Assembly (NCBI GenBank): GCA_017463615.1
Contig: JAFTOU010000018.1
Location: 173,618-237,617, forward strand
DNA from: Alistipes sp.
Lineage (GTDB): Bacteria > Bacteroidota > Bacteroidia > Bacteroidales > Rikenellaceae
Length of the DNA stretch: 64,000 nucleotides
Direction of reading: 5' to 3'
The stretch's first letter is position 1; each line of letters starts with the position of its first letter. Below, in pieces: positions 17,297 to 26,011 of this stretch. The notes beneath the pieces are model-generated. The model made no database searches, was not told the origin of the DNA, and was given only the letters and a program-made list of their open reading frames with translations. Both the position numbers and the translations under genes were made by a program.

Positions 17297-18839
17297 AATT
17301 CTTTGGGTAGACGACGAGATTGAGCTGCTCAAGCCACACATCCTAACACTTAAGAATCGCGGTTGCACGGTAGATACCTGCAACAACGGCTACGACGCCA
17401 TAGATATGGTTACCGAGCAGTCGTACGACATGATTATCCTTGATGAGATGATGCCCGGCATGACGGGTCTGGAGACCCTGCCTCTGATAAAGGATATTCG
17501 TCCGACAACGCCAGTGATTATGGTGACCAAGTCGGAGGAGGAGAATATTATGGATAAGGCTATCGGCAGTAAGATTGCCGACTACATCATCAAGCCCGTA
17601 AATCCGAGTCAGATACTGCTGCTTGTAAAGAAGCACATCCACTCGCACCAGCTTGTCAGCGAGCAGACTACTGCCGACTATCGTGCTGAGTTTGGGCGCA
17701 TATCGCAGATGGTTGAGAGTGCCGACACATTCAGCACTTGGACAAGCATCTACCGCAAGCTAATTAGCTGGGAGATAGAGCTTTCGCAGTCGTCGGACGA
17801 GAGCATCAAGGAGGTGCTGCTCTACCAGAAGAACGAGGCCAATCAGGCATTCTGTCGCTTTGTGCGTCGCAACTATCAGGGCTGGATAAACAACCGCGAC
17901 AGCCTCACGCCTGTAATGTCGCACACTCTGATGCGCACAAAGATATTTCCTGTAGCCGATGCAAATCCGAAGACTACCCTACTGCTGATTGACAACTTCC
18001 GCTACGACCAGTGGCGCGCCATCAGCCCAATGTTGCACAACTACTACAATGTAGCCTCGGACGAGAACTACTGCGCCATCCTACCTACCGCTACGCAGTA
18101 TGCCCGCAATGCCATCTTTGCAGGTCTTATGCCGCTGGCGATAGATAAGCTGATGCCAAACAAGTGGCTCAACGACAACGAGGAGGGCGGCAAGAATATG
18201 TACGAGGAGGAGTTTCTGCGCCGTCAGCTGCAGCAGGCAGGCAAGAATTACCGCACAACATTTGATAAGCTCGTGCGCCCAGAGGCGGGTCGTAAGTTGA
18301 TAGACAACATCAACCGCATCTACGACGCCGACTTCTCGGTTATCGTCTACAACTTCCTTGACATCCTCTCCCACGCTCGCACCGAGACGGAGATTATCCG
18401 CCAGCTTACGGAGGATGATGCCTCGTTCCGCTCGCTCACCCGCTCGTGGTTTGAGCACTCGGAGCTCTTTACCCTGCTCAAGCTGCTCTCTGAGCGCGGA
18501 CATACGGTAATAATCACCTCCGACCACGGAACAGTGCGCGTAGACAACCCTATCCGCGTGCAGGGCGACCGCGAGACATCGGCAAACCTGCGCTACAAGA
18601 CAGGTCGCAACTTGGCATACAACTACAAGGAGGTCTACGAGATTACCAAGCCCGAGCAGATACAGCTGCCAGCGTCAAACCTGACATCAAGCTATATCTT
18701 TGCCTACAACCACGACTTCTTCGTCTACAACAACGACGCTAATCGCCACATCCGCTACTACCGCGACACCTTCCAGCACGGCGGTATATCTATGGAGGAG
18801 ATGATTGTGCCATTTATCGTCCTGCAGCCGAAGAGGTAG
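17274..18839 (+). CDS. porX: PorX-type response regulator with PglZ phosphatase domain
   Basis: 521 residues. Residues 8-125 form a CheY-like receiver with the phospho-acceptor Asp57 (IILDEMMPG) and the conserved lysine in YIIKPVNP. The rest is an alkaline-phosphatase-superfamily (PglZ) domain, including LLLIDNFRYDQW and ITSDHGTVRVDN, which carry metal-binding Asp and His residues. In Porphyromonas and Flavobacterium, PorX works with PorY and the sigma factor SigP to control the type IX secretion system. No PorY is adjacent. It overlaps the Nudix gene and is followed after 8 bp by a Crp/Fnr gene. Confidence 0.9.
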   Translation: MSTNTEAKILWVDDEIELLKPHILTLKNRGCTVDTCNNGYDAIDMVTEQSYDMIILDEMMPGMTGLETLPLIKDIRPTTPVIMVTKSEEENIMDKAIGSKIADYIIKPVNPSQILLLVKKHIHSHQLVSEQTTADYRAEFGRISQMVESADTFSTWTSIYRKLISWEIELSQSSDESIKEVLLYQKNEANQAFCRFVRRNYQGWINNRDSLTPVMSHTLMRTKIFPVADANPKTTLLLIDNFRYDQWRAISPMLHNYYNVASDENYCAILPTATQYARNAIFAGLMPLAIDKLMPNKWLNDNEEGGKNMYEEEFLRRQLQQAGKNYRTTFDKLVRPEAGRKLIDNINRIYDADFSVIVYNFLDILSHARTETEIIRQLTEDDASFRSLTRSWFEHSELFTLLKLLSERGHTVIITSDHGTVRVDNPIRVQGDRETSANLRYKTGRNLAYNYKEVYEITKPEQIQLPASNLTSSYIFAYNHDFFVYNNDANRHIRYYRDTFQHGGISMEEMIVPFIVLQPKR

Positions 18840-18847
18840 AACTGCGT

Positions 18848-19399
18848 ATGAAAGAGATAGCCGTTGATACCATCCTGCAACAGACTCCACACCGTAGCAT
18901 CAGCTGCAAGGCTAAGGAGGTACTACTTGCTGCAGGCGATACTGCCAGCTCCATCTTTCTTGTCAAGTCGGGCTGTGTTCGTGCGTGGTACAACGCCGAT
19001 GGCAAGGATATAACCCTACAATTCTTTATGGCTGGGCAGCCCGTAGCCTCGTTTGAGAGCCTTGTAAACCGCACGCCGAGCCAGTACACCCTTGAGGTGG
19101 TAGTGCCCTCCGAGATAGATATTATCCGCGGCGAGGAGTTCCGCCACTGGTTAAAGACCCACCCCGAGCACCACCTTGATGGTATGCGCTTTGCAATGCA
19201 GAGGGTCGCATCGTACCAAAGCCTCTTCCTCTCGCGCATAACTCAGAGCCCACAACAACGCTATGAGGCACTACTGAGGGAGCATCCCGAGATTGTCCGC
19301 CAGATACCGCAGCAGTACATCGCATCCTATCTGGGCATTACACCCGTATCGCTCAGCCGTATCAGGAGCCGAATTAAGAGCTACAATTTGGAGAAGTAG
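18848..19399 (+). CDS. Crp/Fnr family transcriptional regulator
   Basis: 183 residues. The N-terminal cyclic-nucleotide-binding-like beta barrel (ASSIFLVKSGCVRAWYN, ITLQFFMAGQPVASFES) is followed by a long dimer helix and a C-terminal winged helix with IASYLGITPVSLSRIRSRI as recognition helix. The ligand is unknown. It lies 8 bp after porX in one operon, and a paralogue is at 27986-28519. The 3' end overlaps the convergent flavodoxin-fold gene by 19 bp. Confidence 0.88.
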   Translation: MKEIAVDTILQQTPHRSISCKAKEVLLAAGDTASSIFLVKSGCVRAWYNADGKDITLQFFMAGQPVASFESLVNRTPSQYTLEVVVPSEIDIIRGEEFRHWLKTHPEHHLDGMRFAMQRVASYQSLFLSRITQSPQQRYEALLREHPEIVRQIPQQYIASYLGITPVSLSRIRSRIKSYNLEK

Positions 19400-19989
19400 T
19401 CTTTAATATTGCGGAGCCACTTCTCGCGCTTGGCTGCTGTTGAGCTCTTAACCTTTGTAAGGCTAATCCACTTGACATTCTTGCAGCCAATCTTGCGGAA
19501 GGTACCCATCACCAACGCACCCTTGAGGGCATTGCCGAAGATAAATCGGTAGATAAAGTTTGGGGTGTTCATCGTGGTTATGATTGTCACACGCTGCAGG
19601 TTTGTAAGCGTAGTGCGCATCATACCGCGCTTATTGTAGCCGTAGGCAATGCCCGGGAATATGAGCTTATCAATAAATCCCTTCATCAGCGCCGGCATAA
19701 CCTCCCACCATATCGGGAATATCAGCACCAGATGCTCTGCATTCTGAAGCCTGCGGGCATAGGAAAGGGTCTGCTCGTCAAGCACCTTGAGCGCCTCTGT
19801 GCCCATCGTGCGAGCCTTCACAAATGCCGCAAGCTCTGTGGCAGACATCACTGGATTAAACCCATCCTTGTCCAGATGTATCAAATCGCAAGGCTGACCA
19901 CTACCCTCAAGAGCAGACTTAACCGCCTTAAGAATAGCACTACAATAACTCCCATCATACGGATGGTTAAAGACAACAACTGTTTTCAT
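19381..19989 (-). CDS. NAD(P)H dehydrogenase, flavodoxin-like fold
   Basis: 202 residues of the NQO1/MdaB-like family. The N-terminal VVVFNHPYDGSY binds FMN or FAD phosphate. LVLIFPIWWEVMPALMKGFIDK is the typical flavin and dimer-contact segment of quinone or NADPH oxidoreductases. It is cytosolic and single-gene. The C terminus overlaps the 3' end of the convergent Crp/Fnr gene by 19 bp with no terminator between, which may cause transcriptional interference. Confidence 0.85.
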   Translation of the reverse strand: MKTVVVFNHPYDGSYCSAILKAVKSALEGSGQPCDLIHLDKDGFNPVMSATELAAFVKARTMGTEALKVLDEQTLSYARRLQNAEHLVLIFPIWWEVMPALMKGFIDKLIFPGIAYGYNKRGMMRTTLTNLQRVTIITTMNTPNFIYRFIFGNALKGALVMGTFRKIGCKNVKWISLTKVKSSTAAKREKWLRNIKDYFSKL

Positions 19990-20035
19990 AACTCCTCTGT
20001 TTTTTGCGCAAAGGTAACCCCTACGCTACCCCTAC

Positions 20036-20319
20036 CAAATAACATTTGTTAAGAAATTGGCTATTGGCTCGTCTACGACGACCCTTCCTCCTCGCGGCTC
20101 GGCATAGTGAGCGAGCTCCCTCTGCTCTCGCTCCGCAGCGTCGGTTGGCTGTTGGCCATTGGCTATATTAAGGTGTCGTCTATGGCGACGATATTTATAG
20201 GGTGCAGTTGGTGCTTCGCGGTGCCGATTGCACCCTATAAACACTATCGCGCAGCGATACCGCTGAAAAGCCAATAGCTAATAGCCAATAGCTAATAGCC
20301 AATGGCTAAAGGCCAACAG
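20036..20319 (-). repeat. Family B modular repeat, copy 2
   Basis: The largest B copy. In the minus direction it starts at the stop codon of the DUF1810 gene, with heptamers (TTGGCTA, TTAGCTA), then TTTTCAGCGG, a GGTATCGC/GCGATAGTG hairpin, a GGTGCAATCGG stem, more heptamers, and the GC-rich module containing GGCTCGGC and CGCTCCGCAGCG. The sequence CAAATAACATTTGTTAAG at its left end is shared with copy 3. Confidence 0.8.
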
Positions 20320-21174
20320 CTAAAGCTCACGGAACCGCTTTATCAGGGACTCTCTGTAGGCTTGGATGAGGCTCAGGGTCTTTTCGCACCGTTGATTATC
20401 AAAAAAGGCCATAAGAGCCAACCCAAAGCATGGCGAAGCTGTTGCGGCATCAAAGAGAGTCAGGCAGGAGTGCAGTTTCATTGCATCTACCACGCCGAAA
20501 ATATCCCCTGCACTCTTGCCGCGATGGGTGCGCAGCACGCCCGTAATCTCGCGCAACCGCGGGCCGAGTATCGGGTGTCGCATATAGGCTACAGCCTCGT
20601 CAATATCTGTAATGCCATAGAAGTATGACATATCGCTATGCCCCAGACCGCGTAGCTGCGGGAAAATATACCACATCCAGTGGCTACACTTTCGCCCCTC
20701 GGCAATCTCGCGCAGAGCTCGGTCATAGCCCGCCCAGCGACCATTCTGAGCCTCCACAAAGCGCTCTAAATTGGTCTCCGGCTTAGTCTTGCCATAGACG
20801 ATAAACACCGCCGCATCGCCCTGAGCAATATCGTCACGAATAGATGCGCCCCATATAACATTTACATTCTGTCCCGCAGAGTTTATTACGCTCATAATAG
20901 CCTCAACATCTGCCATCTTCAGCGACTCTCTATTAGGCGTTAGTATCTGCACCAGCGCCGTAGCTGCGTGCGCAAACTCGCCGCTAACAGTCTGAAGCTG
21001 AGCGACAATGTGCTCCATAGCTCCATCAATATAGAGCGCCTTTGTGTCTCCCCAACGCCCAACAAAGACATAGTCCGCCAAATCAACAGATACGATATCC
21101 TCCTGCTCGTTATGCCTTGGGAGTAACTCCTTCGCCAGCTGGTCAATAGCCTCTTTATTATCAATAATCTTCAT
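20320..21174 (-). CDS. Fusion of FtsZ C-terminal-like domain and DUF1810
   Basis: 284 residues. Residues 135-284 match DUF1810 closely (LERFVEAQ, KCSHWMWYIFPQLRGLG, MRHPILGPRLREI). The first 130 residues contain ADVEAIMSVIN, then NVNVIWGASIRDDIA, which strongly resembles the C-terminal sandwich domain of FtsZ (the NVIWGA-DD pattern). No GTPase half of FtsZ is present. The function is unknown. The stop codon adjoins a family B repeat. The DUF1810 call is firm; the FtsZ-like call is by pattern. Confidence 0.75.
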   Translation of the reverse strand: MKIIDNKEAIDQLAKELLPRHNEQEDIVSVDLADYVFVGRWGDTKALYIDGAMEHIVAQLQTVSGEFAHAATALVQILTPNRESLKMADVEAIMSVINSAGQNVNVIWGASIRDDIAQGDAAVFIVYGKTKPETNLERFVEAQNGRWAGYDRALREIAEGRKCSHWMWYIFPQLRGLGHSDMSYFYGITDIDEAVAYMRHPILGPRLREITGVLRTHRGKSAGDIFGVVDAMKLHSCLTLFDAATASPCFGLALMAFFDNQRCEKTLSLIQAYRESLIKRFREL

Positions 21175-21235
21175 AGTTCAAGGTATTTTGGTCTATCTAC
21201 TATAGAGTATCCAAAGTGAGAAATATATCAATTTA

Positions 21236-21267
21236 TTTGCTTTACAAAGTTAAAAAAACTACCTTTG
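21236..21267 (+). promoter_or_regulatory. Promoter of the CotH lipoprotein gene
   Basis: TTTG (21236-21239), 20 bp, TACCTTTG (21260-21267), ending 25 bp before the ATG. Exact consensus. Confidence 0.85.
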
Positions 21268-21292
21268 TAGTACGTCATAGGGATTAAAAAAT

Positions 21293-22933
21293 ATGAGAAA
21301 TTATCTATCGCGAGCGTTAATACTTTTAATGCTCTGTTTTGCTACAACCACATGGAGCGGTTGCGAGGAGAAGCCACTACCTCCAACTTCCGAACAGTCC
21401 CCGGAGCTACCTGAGCAGCCCGAGGAGCCTGAAAACCCGACAGATACGCCCGAGGAGCAGAGTGGGCCTAAGCTAATGGAGTTCCGCCTCCGAGCCGAGG
21501 AGAATGGGGATATACTCTCCGCGCAGGTGAGGTGCGAGATAGGCTCTGACCGAAGCGTCAGCTCCGTTACGCCTATAAAGACGCTCCGTCCCGTATATCC
21601 GGGCGTTACGCTCAAGCCTGTATTCAAGGCTGAGGAGGGTTGCAAGATATATGTCGGCGACCAGGAGCAGATTTCGGGCGAGAGCGCGCAGGATTTCACC
21701 ACCCCAGTCATCTACAAGGTTGTAGACAGCGAGGGGCAGGAGAACCTATACACCGTCGCCCTGCAGTTCCACTTCACGGGGCTACCGATTGTTGCCATAT
21801 CCACCGAGGGTGGTGTTGAGATAACCAGCAAGGACGACTGGGTAGGTGCGACATTCAGCCTAATGGGTAGCGAGGAGTTTGAAAGCATTGAGCCGATGGA
21901 TATTCAGATAGCTGGGCGCGGAAACAGCACATGGCGTTACGACAAGAAGCCATACAAGCTCAAGTTCGCCAGCAAAACCGAGGTGCTCGGCATGCCGAAG
22001 CACAAGCGCTGGGTACTACTTGCAAACTTTATAGACGCCACAATGCTCCGCAACGACCTGACCTTCTACTTAGGCAAGAAGACTTCGCTGCCGTGGACTC
22101 CGCGAGGCTACCATGTAGAGTTGGTGCTCAATGGCAAGCATCTGGGTAACTACTACCTCTGCGAGCAGATTAAGATTGACAAGAACCGCGTGAATATCAC
22201 CGAGTTAGCGCCCGAAGATACCAACATCACGGGCGGCTACCTGATGGAGATGGATACCTACGCTGCCGACGACGATGAGACCCTATTCAACTCCAAGCAC
22301 AAGGTTACAACCGAGAAGGGACAGAGCCTTATTCCTATAAAAATCAAAGACCCTGAGCATGAGGACCTTACAGCGCAGCAATTAGACTACATACAGGGCT
22401 ACTTCCACGCCTTTGAGGATGCCCTCTATGGCGAGAATTGGTTGGACAAGGAGCAGGGCTACAAGAACTATATAGATGTGACGGCGTTTGTAGATATATA
22501 CCTAATCTCAGAGCTAATCTACCACTGGGAGTGGCGCCACCCTAAGAGCTCGTATATGCACAAGGACAGAGATGGCCTGCTCGTTCCTGGGCCGCTGTGG
22601 GACTACGACTGGAAGACATACACCCAGCGCGAGGGATGGTACTGCAAAGAGTATCTGTGGTATCCGCGCCTATTCCAAGACCCAGAGTTTGTCGCACTTC
22701 TCAAAGAGCGTTGGACGGCACTCTACCCCGAGTTTGAGGGCGCTATAGCCTATATAAACACCATGAAAGCTAAGCTCGCCGAGTCGGCAAAGAAGAACTC
22801 CCAGATATGGGGTGCAACCACCACTGGCCCTAATGGCGAGAGCAAGATGAGTTACGACCAAGCCGTAGAGCGAATACTCTCCTGCTACACCGACCGCCTG
22901 CACTGGCTTGACTCCCAAATCAAGGCCCTTTAG
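21293..22933 (+). CDS. CotH kinase family lipoprotein
   Basis: 546 residues. A lipoprotein signal (lipobox WSGC) is followed by a Pro/Glu-rich linker (residues 30-60), a beta-sandwich region to about 165, then the CotH domain: RGNSTW, KKPYKLKF, RWVLLANFIDATMLRND, and HLGNYYLCEQIKIDKNRV. CotH proteins are protein-kinase-like enzymes in spore coats; in Gram-negative bacteria their role is unknown. It has its own promoter and a strong terminator. A Cthe_2159-like lipoprotein, a frequent CotH companion elsewhere, is encoded at 28571. Confidence 0.87.
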   Translation: MRNYLSRALILLMLCFATTTWSGCEEKPLPPTSEQSPELPEQPEEPENPTDTPEEQSGPKLMEFRLRAEENGDILSAQVRCEIGSDRSVSSVTPIKTLRPVYPGVTLKPVFKAEEGCKIYVGDQEQISGESAQDFTTPVIYKVVDSEGQENLYTVALQFHFTGLPIVAISTEGGVEITSKDDWVGATFSLMGSEEFESIEPMDIQIAGRGNSTWRYDKKPYKLKFASKTEVLGMPKHKRWVLLANFIDATMLRNDLTFYLGKKTSLPWTPRGYHVELVLNGKHLGNYYLCEQIKIDKNRVNITELAPEDTNITGGYLMEMDTYAADDDETLFNSKHKVTTEKGQSLIPIKIKDPEHEDLTAQQLDYIQGYFHAFEDALYGENWLDKEQGYKNYIDVTAFVDIYLISELIYHWEWRHPKSSYMHKDRDGLLVPGPLWDYDWKTYTQREGWYCKEYLWYPRLFQDPEFVALLKERWTALYPEFEGAIAYINTMKAKLAESAKKNSQIWGATTTGPNGESKMSYDQAVERILSCYTDRLHWLDSQIKAL

Positions 22934-22948
22934 CCGACCGTTAGGCAC

Positions 22949-22987
22949 AAAAAAACTCCGCCGTGGATTTCACAGCGGAGTTTTTTT
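22949..22987. terminator. Bidirectional terminator between cotH-like gene and galK
   Basis: ACTCCGC/GCGGAGT stem flanked by seven A residues on the left and seven T residues on the right. Confidence 0.9.
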
Positions 22988-23002
22988 ATTTATTGCGCTA
23001 CC

Positions 23003-24136
23003 CTACAGGCGGCGAGAGCCGTCGGAGATAACTACAGGGTAAATCTTTGGTTCGTGGCCATACTTCTCGGCGAACTTAGCCGTTACGGTTGCGATGAAGC
23101 TATCGTAGAGCTCCTCCTTAACAAGGTTGATAGTACAGCCTCCGAAGCCACCACCCATGATGCGTGAGCCAGTAACGCCACACTCCTGAGCTACGGTAGC
23201 AAGGAAGTCAAGCTCCTCGCAGCTAACCTCATAGTCGCGTGACATACCCCAGTGGGTCTGGTACATACGCTCACCAACGGTCTGATAATCATCGCGCTCC
23301 AGAGCCTCGCATACATCCAGCACGCGCTGCTCCTCGCCAATAACATAGCGAGCGCGGAGGTAGTCCTCCTCAGAGATCTTATCCTTAATAGCCTCAAGCT
23401 GCTCCATAGTAGCACCGCGGAGGAACTCCTGACCAAGCACAGCCGCAACGCGCTCGCAAGAGGCACGACGGTCGTTATAAGGAGAGCCAACAAGCTCGTG
23501 CTTAACGCAAGAGTTTACAAGCACAAGGCGGTAGCCATGCTTTGTAGGGTCAAATGGGAAGTATGTGAACTCCATAGAGCGGCAGTCAAGGCGCATAAGA
23601 TGACCCGCCTTGCCGTGTACAGATGCAAACTGGTCCATAATACCGCAGTTTACGCCGCAGTAGTTATGCTCTGTGCTCTGACCGATGCGAGCAAGCTCAA
23701 ACTTCTCAATACCAAGGTTATAGAGGTCGTTAAGAGCGAAGGCAAAGGTGCTCTCAAGTGCTGCCGAAGAGGACATACCTGCACCCAGAGGCACATCGCC
23801 AGCAAATACGGTATCAAAGCCTCCGATAACACCACCACGCTTCTGAATCTCGCGGCAAACACCGAAGATATAGCAAGCCCAGCTCTGTGCTGGCTTATCC
23901 TCCTCTGCAAGGCCAAACTCTGCAGCCTCGTTCAAATCAAGGGCAAATGCGCGCACCTTATCTGTACCATTGAGGCGGATAGCAGCAACAATACCCTTAT
24001 CTACTGCGCCAGGGAATACGAAGCCACCGTTGTAGTCGGTATGCTCGCCAATAAGGTTAATACGACCTGGAGAGGCAAAGAGGATAGCGCCATCGCCATA
24101 CAACTCTGCAAATTTTTGTGATACTCTGTTTTTCAT
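23003..24136 (-). CDS. galK: Galactokinase
   Basis: 377 residues, standard length. The GHMP kinase signature for galactokinase, PGRINLIGEHTDYNGG, is at residues 23-38, the ATP-binding PLGAGMSSSAALE near 115-130, and GGGFGGCTI near the C terminus. It phosphorylates galactose to galactose-1-phosphate in the cytoplasm (Leloir pathway). It is the last gene of mtlA-ptsH-ptsI-galK, 10 bp after ptsI. galT and galE are not in the window. Confidence 0.95.
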   Translation of the reverse strand: MKNRVSQKFAELYGDGAILFASPGRINLIGEHTDYNGGFVFPGAVDKGIVAAIRLNGTDKVRAFALDLNEAAEFGLAEEDKPAQSWACYIFGVCREIQKRGGVIGGFDTVFAGDVPLGAGMSSSAALESTFAFALNDLYNLGIEKFELARIGQSTEHNYCGVNCGIMDQFASVHGKAGHLMRLDCRSMEFTYFPFDPTKHGYRLVLVNSCVKHELVGSPYNDRRASCERVAAVLGQEFLRGATMEQLEAIKDKISEEDYLRARYVIGEEQRVLDVCEALERDDYQTVGERMYQTHWGMSRDYEVSCEELDFLATVAQECGVTGSRIMGGGFGGCTINLVKEELYDSFIATVTAKFAEKYGHEPKIYPVVISDGSRRL

Positions 24137-24146
24137 TTTAGTCTAG

Positions 24147-25736
24147 TTATAGTTTTGATATTGTGTACTTTATCTTTGCCACCGAGCCGATATTGACGCT
24201 GAACTTGCGAAGTCCCGCCTCTACAAGGGTCGCCGTAGCTGCACTATCCGAGGCAAACTCGCCGCACATGCTACACTCAATACCTGCCCGCTTAGCCGCC
24301 CCGATGGTCTGGCATACAGCCCGCTGCACAGCCTCCGAGTATGGGTTGTAGAGGTGCGCCACCTTGACATTTGCCCTATCGGCAGCCATGGTGTACTGCA
24401 CAAGGTCGTTGGTGCCAATGCTGAAAAAGTCGCAGTGTGCAGCCAAAGTATCGGCAATAAATACCGCCGCTGGGGTCTCTATCATCACGCCCACCTTTAT
24501 ATCGCTGCGGTACGCCACCCCCTGCTCGGCAAGCGAAGCCTTGCACTGCTCAAGCAGCTGCTTTGCCTCAAGTAGCTCCTCTAAAGATACAACCATAGGG
24601 AACATTATCCTCACATCCCCCTCTGTTGCAGCGCGGAGTATAGCCCTAAGCTGTCGGCAGAACATATCTCTCAACTCCAGACTCACGCGGATAGCGCGCC
24701 ACCCCAAAAATGGGTTCTCCTCCTTCGGAAAGGCGAGGTATGTCAGTGCCTTATCGCCACCAATATCAAGCGTGCGGATAGTAATAGGCTTACCACCACA
24801 AGCACGCGCAGCAGCGCTATAAGCCTCATACTGAGCATCTTCTGTAGGCTCCTCAGTGCTCTGCATATAGAGGAACTCGCTACGGAACAGACCAACACCA
24901 TCTGCACCTGCAGCCATAGCCTGCTCCACATCGGCAACGCTTCCTGCATTTGCCATAACGGCGATATGCTCGCCATTGTAGCTCAGCTCGCTCTGCGCCA
25001 CACTCTGCTGCTCCTGGCGCATAGCCGCGATATTTGCCTGCTGCAAGCGGTAGTGGTCTATAGTTTCGTTATCAGGCTCAACGATAACAGTACCCGCTGC
25101 GCCATCAACGATAATAGTAGCCCCGTGCTCTATCTGCAACACCTCGTTCCCAAGACCTACGACAGCTGCCAAGCTATGGTTGCGGGCGATGATGCAGACA
25201 TGGCTTGTGGTGCTACCCTGCGCGGTGACAAAGCCTCGCACCTTACTCAAATCCAGCAGAACCATATCCGACGGAAAGAGCTCCGTATCTACCACAATAT
25301 CGCCATCCTCAACACCTTCAAATGGGTTTACTACCCCACCTGCAAGGTTTGCCTGAATGCGGGCGAAGATATCCTTTATATCGGCAGCACGGGCGCTCAG
25401 ATACTCATCGTCCATAGCCTCAAACATAGCCACAAGCTCCTGCGATGCAGACTCCACGGCCGCCACAACATCCTCGCCCTCTGCGATATGAGCCTCCACG
25501 CCCTCGCGGAGCATAGGGTCCTCAACAATCTCAAGGTGGGCAGCGAAGATGTCGTTACTCTCCGCCATCTGGGCTATCTGCTCTGTACTGAGAGCAAGCG
25601 CCGCATCAAAGAGCTGCAACTCCTCACTATCGCTCCCCCGCTGGTGCTGAGCCTTTACCGTAGCGCGACGAACAACAAAGGCGCGACCGATAGCCACATC
25701 CTCAGAGGCGCGGACAGATGTCTGAAGAGTTCTCAT
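24147..25736 (-). CDS. ptsI: PTS enzyme I (phosphoenolpyruvate-protein phosphotransferase)
   Basis: 529 residues, slightly shorter than the usual 570. The phospho-histidine motif is GSTTSHVCIIAR near residue 179. The PEP-binding TIM barrel carries GLFRSEFLYM, RTLDIGGDK and GTNDLVQYTMAADR. It transfers phosphate from PEP to HPr. The start codon overlaps the ptsH stop by one base (TAATG). All catalytic residues that I can check are present. Confidence 0.95.
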   Translation of the reverse strand: MRTLQTSVRASEDVAIGRAFVVRRATVKAQHQRGSDSEELQLFDAALALSTEQIAQMAESNDIFAAHLEIVEDPMLREGVEAHIAEGEDVVAAVESASQELVAMFEAMDDEYLSARAADIKDIFARIQANLAGGVVNPFEGVEDGDIVVDTELFPSDMVLLDLSKVRGFVTAQGSTTSHVCIIARNHSLAAVVGLGNEVLQIEHGATIIVDGAAGTVIVEPDNETIDHYRLQQANIAAMRQEQQSVAQSELSYNGEHIAVMANAGSVADVEQAMAAGADGVGLFRSEFLYMQSTEEPTEDAQYEAYSAAARACGGKPITIRTLDIGGDKALTYLAFPKEENPFLGWRAIRVSLELRDMFCRQLRAILRAATEGDVRIMFPMVVSLEELLEAKQLLEQCKASLAEQGVAYRSDIKVGVMIETPAAVFIADTLAAHCDFFSIGTNDLVQYTMAADRANVKVAHLYNPYSEAVQRAVCQTIGAAKRAGIECSMCGEFASDSAATATLVEAGLRKFSVNIGSVAKIKYTISKL

Positions 25737-25996
25737 TACTCCTTGATATTTGCGATAAAATCTACCACTGTAGCCAAGTTCTCACTCTCGTTTCCACCCT
25801 CTGCAGTGACGGTAATCTCTGCGCCAGACTTAAGTCCGAGGGAGAGGATGCCGAGCATACTTGCTGCGCTGACACTCTTTACGGCTGTGGCGAGGGTTAC
25901 CTTGCCATCCAGAGCCTTTGCCAACTTTACCAACTCGCCTGCTGGGCGGGCGTGCATACCATTAGGTGCTGTGAGAACAACTGTCTTTGTTACCAT
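25736..25996 (-). CDS. ptsH: PTS phosphocarrier protein HPr
   Basis: 86 residues. His15 lies in PNGMHARPA and Ser46 in SAASMLGILSLG, so both the catalytic and the potential regulatory phosphorylation sites exist. It relays phosphate from EI to the EIIA domain of MtlA. It lies 15 bp after mtlA and is coupled to ptsI. Confidence 0.95.
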   Translation of the reverse strand: MVTKTVVLTAPNGMHARPAGELVKLAKALDGKVTLATAVKSVSAASMLGILSLGLKSGAEITVTAEGGNESENLATVVDFIANIKE

Positions 25997-26011
25997 ATAT
26001 ATAATACAATT

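Noticed and set aside
14368-20319. Heptamer arrays as a CRISPR or other spacer array
   Set aside because: The units are contiguous or nearly so, imperfect and 7 bp long with no unique spacers; no cas genes are present.
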